The notes under the pieces were generated by a model, which ran no database searches, was not told where the DNA came from, and saw nothing but the letters and a program-made list of their open reading frames with translations. A stretch of DNA of 64,000 bases from Pseudomonas koreensis (GTDB lineage: Bacteria > Pseudomonadota > Gammaproteobacteria > Pseudomonadales > Pseudomonadaceae): contig NZ_JALJWP010000001.1 of assembly GCF_024169245.1 (NCBI RefSeq), positions 1 to 64,000 of the forward strand, read 5' to 3'. Position numbers and translations under genes: made by a program. This document shows positions 60,546 through 64,000 of the stretch, one piece after another (the stretch's first letter is position 1; each line of letters begins with the position of its first letter).

Positions 60546-61327
60546 CCGAAGTCGATACCCAAACCATTCACCGCGTAATGCACGAAATCAAACGCCGCAA
60601 GCTTGAGGTTTTACACGTTACCGACCTGACCCCGCGCATGCGCCGCATCACCCTCGGCGGGCCGGAGCTGGCCGGATTCATCAGCCTGGGCACGGACGAT
60701 CACGTCAAATTGCTGTTCCCGCAGACCGCCGAACAGGCCGCCGCGCTGGAAACCTTGCAGCTCGGTGCCGGCAAGGACAACGGGCCAATGCCCGAGATGC
60801 GCGACTACACGCCGCGTCGTTATGACCTGGAAAAAATGGAGCTGGACATCGATTTCGTCCTGCACGGCGATGGCCCTGCCTCGACCTGGGCCGAGCAGGC
60901 GCAACCCGGGCAATTCCTGCACATTGGCGGGCCGCGCGGCTCGATGATCGTGCCGGACATCTTCGACAGCTACCTGCTGATCGGCGACGAAACCGCCCTC
61001 CCCGCCATCGCGCGGCGTCTCGAAGGCCTGGCGGCCAATCGCAAGGCGCTGGTGGTCATCGAAGTGGAAAACGGCGCCGAGCAGCAAGTGCTGGAAAGTG
61101 CGGCAGAGGTGCATGTGATCTGGGTGTTGCGCGAGGGCGGCAAGGACAACCTGCTGACCACAGTCAAGCAACTGCAGGTACCCAAGGGCAATCTGTATGC
61201 GTGGGTGGCAACCGAAACGAAAGTGTCGCGGCAGATTCGCCGGATGCTGATTGATGATCATGGGCTGGATGAGCAGCTGATCAAGGCTGTCGGCTACTGG
61301 CGCGCTGAAGGCTCTGAAGAGGAGTAA
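60542..61327 (+). CDS. yqjH: Siderophore-interacting protein / ferric-chelate reductase (YqjH-like)
   Basis: 261 aa FAD protein. FAD-binding R-x-Y-T pattern in RDYTPRRYD near residue 90, SIP C-terminal domain with GDETALPAI and the late YWRAEGSEEE (GYWR of the SIP family). It reduces ferric siderophores to release iron in the cytoplasm. Coupled to the YqjI-like regulator and so likely controlled by metal balance. Confidence 0.9.
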   Translation: MTEVDTQTIHRVMHEIKRRKLEVLHVTDLTPRMRRITLGGPELAGFISLGTDDHVKLLFPQTAEQAAALETLQLGAGKDNGPMPEMRDYTPRRYDLEKMELDIDFVLHGDGPASTWAEQAQPGQFLHIGGPRGSMIVPDIFDSYLLIGDETALPAIARRLEGLAANRKALVVIEVENGAEQQVLESAAEVHVIWVLREGGKDNLLTTVKQLQVPKGNLYAWVATETKVSRQIRRMLIDDHGLDEQLIKAVGYWRAEGSEEE

Positions 61328-61334
61328 TGCTCCC

Positions 61335-61424
61335 CTGTAGGAGTGAGCCTGCTCGCGATCGCGGTCTGACAGTCAATATCTCAGGTGACTGACACACCGC
61401 GATCGCGAGCAGGCTCACTCCTAC
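61335..61424. repeat. Paired inverted REP overlapping a stop codon
   Basis: Arms TGTAGGAGTGAGCCTGCTCG and complement, ending at 61424. The right arm contains the stop codon (61421-61423) of the Pr6Pr gene. Confidence 0.9.
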
Positions 61425-62053
61425 ATTGAACGGCGGCGATCCAGACCAATCACCAACAACCCCACCAGCACAAACCCCACCAATATCCCCCCGGCATTCG
61501 CCAGCACCTGTGGATAACCCAGCACCGCCACATCAATGAACGGGTACGCATATGCACCGAGCAGATGCCCGCGCAGCAAGGCGTAGATGAAATACACCAG
61601 CGGATAGATCAGCCACAGCGGCAGGTGCCACAGGCGCAACGTGCCTTTGGGTACGCAGCACCACCAATAGCCAAGAAACAGCAACGGCATGACGTCGTGA
61701 AGCAATTCATCGGCGACAAACTGCCAGCCTTCCGGATGCCATAAGTGCCGCAGCAAAATGCTGTAGGCGAGAGCGACAACAGCAATGCTCACGGCAATCC
61801 CACTGCTGACCCACGGTTGCAGAAACCAGCGGCGCGCGGCCGATTCGCGCTCGGCCACCGCGCAGGTCAACACGGTCGCCACCAGCGTATTGGTCAGAAT
61901 CGTGAAGTAGCTGAAAAAGCTCACCAGCCCGCCCAGCAGGCTGGCGCCGACGCTCAATCGTGCGAAGAAAATCAGGTACAACTGAATCGTCAATCCGGCC
62001 CAGCCCAGTGCGGCCAGGCAGGTGATCAGGCGTCGCCGCCTCACGCTGTCCAT
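61421..62053 (-). CDS. Pr6Pr family membrane protein
   Basis: 210 aa with six predicted TM helices, matching the Pr6Pr family: FSYFTILTNTLVA, DELLHDVMPLLFLGYWW and YPLVYFIYALLRG blocks. Function unknown; the group occurs in bacteria and some eukaryotes. The last two codons (Met, stop TAG) come from REP sequence, so the original C terminus may have been lost. Adjacent to the VF530 gene with a 1-bp gap. Confidence 0.85.
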   Translation of the reverse strand: MDSVRRRRLITCLAALGWAGLTIQLYLIFFARLSVGASLLGGLVSFFSYFTILTNTLVATVLTCAVAERESAARRWFLQPWVSSGIAVSIAVVALAYSILLRHLWHPEGWQFVADELLHDVMPLLFLGYWWCCVPKGTLRLWHLPLWLIYPLVYFIYALLRGHLLGAYAYPFIDVAVLGYPQVLANAGGILVGFVLVGLLVIGLDRRRSM

Positions 62054-62054
62054 C

Positions 62055-62285
62055 TCAGAGCGGTCGCTTGGTGCGCATCAGCTTCACGTACAGGCGCTCG
62101 ACCTTCTCCCGCGCCCACGGGGTTTTGCGCAGAAACGTCAGGCTCGACTTGATGCTCGGATCGCTTTTAAAGCAGCGGATATCGATGCGCTCAGCCAGCC
62201 CCGACCATTCGTAGTGAGCGACCAGTGCGTTGAGGATCTGTTCGAGGGTCACGCCGTGCAGCGGATCGGGGGTCTGTTCGTTCAT
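62055..62285 (-). CDS. VF530 family (DUF2132) small protein
   Basis: 76 aa, with the family pattern [22 protein letters not shown] (core [12 protein letters not shown]) and [22 protein letters not shown] (core [12 protein letters not shown]). VF530 folds as a small helical DNA-binding-like domain; its role is unclear. Start at MNEQTPDPL is preferred over a longer frame. Confidence 0.9.
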   Translation of the reverse strand: MNEQTPDPLHGVTLEQILNALVAHYEWSGLAERIDIRCFKSDPSIKSSLTFLRKTPWAREKVERLYVKLMRTKRPL

Positions 62286-62586
62286 GCCGGGCCTTTGAGC
62301 GAAGTGGAAATGCGTAAAGCCGCGCACCTTAGCCGAGGGGGTGATCGGGTGGAAGGCCTTCCTGCAAATGTAGGCCAACCCCGAAAGATCGCAGGCCGTG
62401 ACCCGACTCACAATGCGCCCGTTTGCCGCACTGTTACCGAATCCGAAACGCTGCATGTCTGCAAAAGCCCTTTCTCAATTTGTTACAGATCATTATCCTG
62501 CCGCCCTTCCGCTGAAACGCTTCACTGCCTGCGACAAACTGAAGCGCTCGGCCTGCCCCCGAAAAACATCAAAAAAAGACTTATTC
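62286..62586. other. 301-bp gap upstream of the porin
   Basis: Contains a degraded REP fragment near 62368-62398 (AAATGTAGGCC, AAAGATCGCAG). No gene seen. Confidence 0.5.
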
Positions 62587-63948
62587 ATGGCTGATTTTTC
62601 CTTCTCCCGAGATAGCGCTATCTCCATTCTGCGCACCCTTGGCGGCTGCACCGCGCTCGGTCTTGCCTCTTGCGCCCAGGCGGCTCCGGCCTTCGACAGT
62701 GAGTCACCGTACATGCTCGGTGACTGGAACGGCACGCGCACAGAACTTTCGGAAAAAGGCTACGACTTCAAACTCGACTACACCGGCGAAATGGGCAGCA
62801 ACCTGCACGGTGGCTACGACCACGACCGCACCGCGCGTTACAGCGACCAGTTCGGCCTCGGCACCCATCTGGATCTGCAGAAGATCCTCGGCTGGGACGA
62901 CGCCGAGTTTCAACTGACCATCACCAAACGCAGCGGCAACAACATCAGCAACGATCGCATCAACGATCCGCGCGTTGGCGGCTTCACTTCGGCGCAGGAA
63001 GTCTGGGGCCGAGGCCAGACCACGCGCCTGACGCAGATGTGGTACCAGCAGAAATTCTTCGACCAGAAACTCGACATCAAGGTCGGTCGTTTCGGCGAAG
63101 GCGAAGACTTCAACAGCTTCCCCTGCGATTTCCAGAATCTGGCGTTCTGCGGCTCGCAGGTCGGCAACTGGGTCGGCGGCATCTGGTACAACTGGCCGGT
63201 CAGCCAATGGGCACTGCGGGTCAAATATCACCTGACGCCGGAGCTGTACGCACAGGTCGGTGCCTATGAGCAGAACCCGTCGAACCTCGATCGTGGCAAC
63301 GGCTTCAAACTCAGCGGCAGCGGCACCCAAGGTGCGATCCTGCCAGTCGAACTGGTGTGGACGCCGAAGCTCAACGGCCTGCCGGGCGAATACCGCGCCG
63401 GTTATTACTACAGCAATGCCAAGGCCTCGGATGTCTACAAAGATCGCAATGACCAGCCGGCAGCGCTGAGCGGTGAAGCCTACCGCAGCGCGTCGAGCAA
63501 GCACGGCGTGTGGCTGGGCCTGCAGCAGCAGGTCACCAGCGTCGCCAGCGATAACAGCCGTGGCTTGAGCCTGTTCGCCAACGCGACGATGCATGACAAG
63601 AAAACCAACGCCATCGACAACTACGTGCAGGCCGGCCTGACCTACAAAGGCCCGTTCGACGCCCGCGCCAAAGACGACATCGGTTTCGCCCTGGCACGTG
63701 TGCACGTCAACCCGGCCTATCGCAAGAACGCCGAAGCGAGCAACCGCGCCAACGCCGTCTACGACTACGACAATCCGGGGTTTCTGCCGCCGCAGGACAC
63801 CGAGTACAGCGCCGAGTTGTATTACGGCGTGCACGTGACCAACTGGCTGACCGTGCGCCCGAACCTGCAATACATCCGCCACCCCGGTGGCGTGAACGAC
63901 GTCGACGATGCCCTGATCGGCGGGATCAAGATCCAGTCGTCGTTCTAA
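62587..63948 (+). CDS. OprB-type carbohydrate-selective porin
   Basis: 453 aa outer-membrane porin. Signal of about 32 residues ends ...SCAQA before APAFDSES. The OprB family opening YMLGDWNGTRTELSEKGYDF, then alternating beta-strand pattern with VGRFGEGEDFNSFPCDFQNL and final strands LQYIRHPGGVNDVDDALIGG and a C-terminal Phe. It takes up glucose and related sugars. In many Pseudomonas oprB is part of the glucose uptake cluster; here it stands alone. Weak ribosome site. Confidence 0.92.
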   Translation: MADFSFSRDSAISILRTLGGCTALGLASCAQAAPAFDSESPYMLGDWNGTRTELSEKGYDFKLDYTGEMGSNLHGGYDHDRTARYSDQFGLGTHLDLQKILGWDDAEFQLTITKRSGNNISNDRINDPRVGGFTSAQEVWGRGQTTRLTQMWYQQKFFDQKLDIKVGRFGEGEDFNSFPCDFQNLAFCGSQVGNWVGGIWYNWPVSQWALRVKYHLTPELYAQVGAYEQNPSNLDRGNGFKLSGSGTQGAILPVELVWTPKLNGLPGEYRAGYYYSNAKASDVYKDRNDQPAALSGEAYRSASSKHGVWLGLQQQVTSVASDNSRGLSLFANATMHDKKTNAIDNYVQAGLTYKGPFDARAKDDIGFALARVHVNPAYRKNAEASNRANAVYDYDNPGFLPPQDTEYSAELYYGVHVTNWLTVRPNLQYIRHPGGVNDVDDALIGGIKIQSSF

Positions 63949-63967
63949 AGATCTACACAAATCCAAT

Positions 63968-64000
63968 GTAGGAGTGAGCCTGCCCGCGATAGCGTTGTTA
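63968..64000 (+). repeat. Partial REP element at window end
   Basis: TGTAGGAGTGAGCCTGCCCG begins a GTAGGAGTGAGC-class REP that runs off the window. It follows the porin gene. Confidence 0.7.

Overview
The window looks like a piece of chromosome from a fluorescent Pseudomonas (P. fluorescens group). Reasons: high-GC codon use, dense short-spaced operons, many REP-type intergenic palindromes, and gene runs that follow the P. aeruginosa order (bfr-grxD-molybdoenzyme-argF-ABC ATPase; glpF-glpK-glpR-glpD; hydrolase-metR; APC permease-nitrilase-LuxR). No tRNA, rRNA, CRISPR array, insertion sequence or prophage was seen.

Layout. 1-7.6 kb: housekeeping genes (bacterioferritin, CGFS glutaredoxin, a molybdopterin oxidoreductase, ornithine carbamoyltransferase overlapping an ABC ATPase, PhzF-like protein, YbaK). 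7.7-13.1 kb: glycerol regulon glpF-glpK-glpR-glpD with GlpR-like operators. 13.4-16.1 kb: LysR regulator divergent from an MFS exporter/NTF2-like pair. 16.1-23.1 kb: acidic amino acid uptake operon aatJQMP followed by its two-component system aauSR, with two AauR-type palindromes and a sigma-54 promoter upstream of aatJ. 23.1-27.5 kb: glpM (far from glpD), an alpha/beta hydrolase divergent from metR, and GNAT, LysE and Nudix genes.

27.6-37.5 kb: a dense signalling island. A REC plus degenerate HD-GYP (YN-GYP) protein is divergent from a five-gene operon. That operon encodes REC-PAS-GGDEF-EAL, REC-GGDEF-EAL, a periplasmic di-heme cytochrome c peroxidase, a membrane histidine kinase with an atypical LHN phospho-acceptor motif, and a REC-histidine kinase. 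The two GGDEF-EAL proteins have decayed in opposite halves: one keeps GGDEF and has a ruined EAL site, the other keeps EAL and has GSDEF. This is the strongest candidate for an undescribed system: a peroxide/redox-linked phosphorelay setting c-di-GMP up or down.

37.5-51.1 kb: APC permease, nitrilase and LuxR genes, an FMN-binding glutamate-synthase-like protein, a second APC permease, a large DUF6543-type candidate toxin with a C-terminal Cys/His pair, and a class A penicillin-binding protein. 51.2-59.5 kb: a class 5 (alternate, CFA/I-like) chaperone-usher pilus operon on the minus strand with two pilins, one usher, one chaperone and three tip-adhesin paralogues, two of them a recent tandem duplication. 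59.9-64 kb: a nickel/iron-type PadR regulator and siderophore-interacting reductase pair (YqjI/YqjH-like) behind an 18-bp palindrome, a Pr6Pr membrane protein, a VF530-like small protein and an OprB-type porin.
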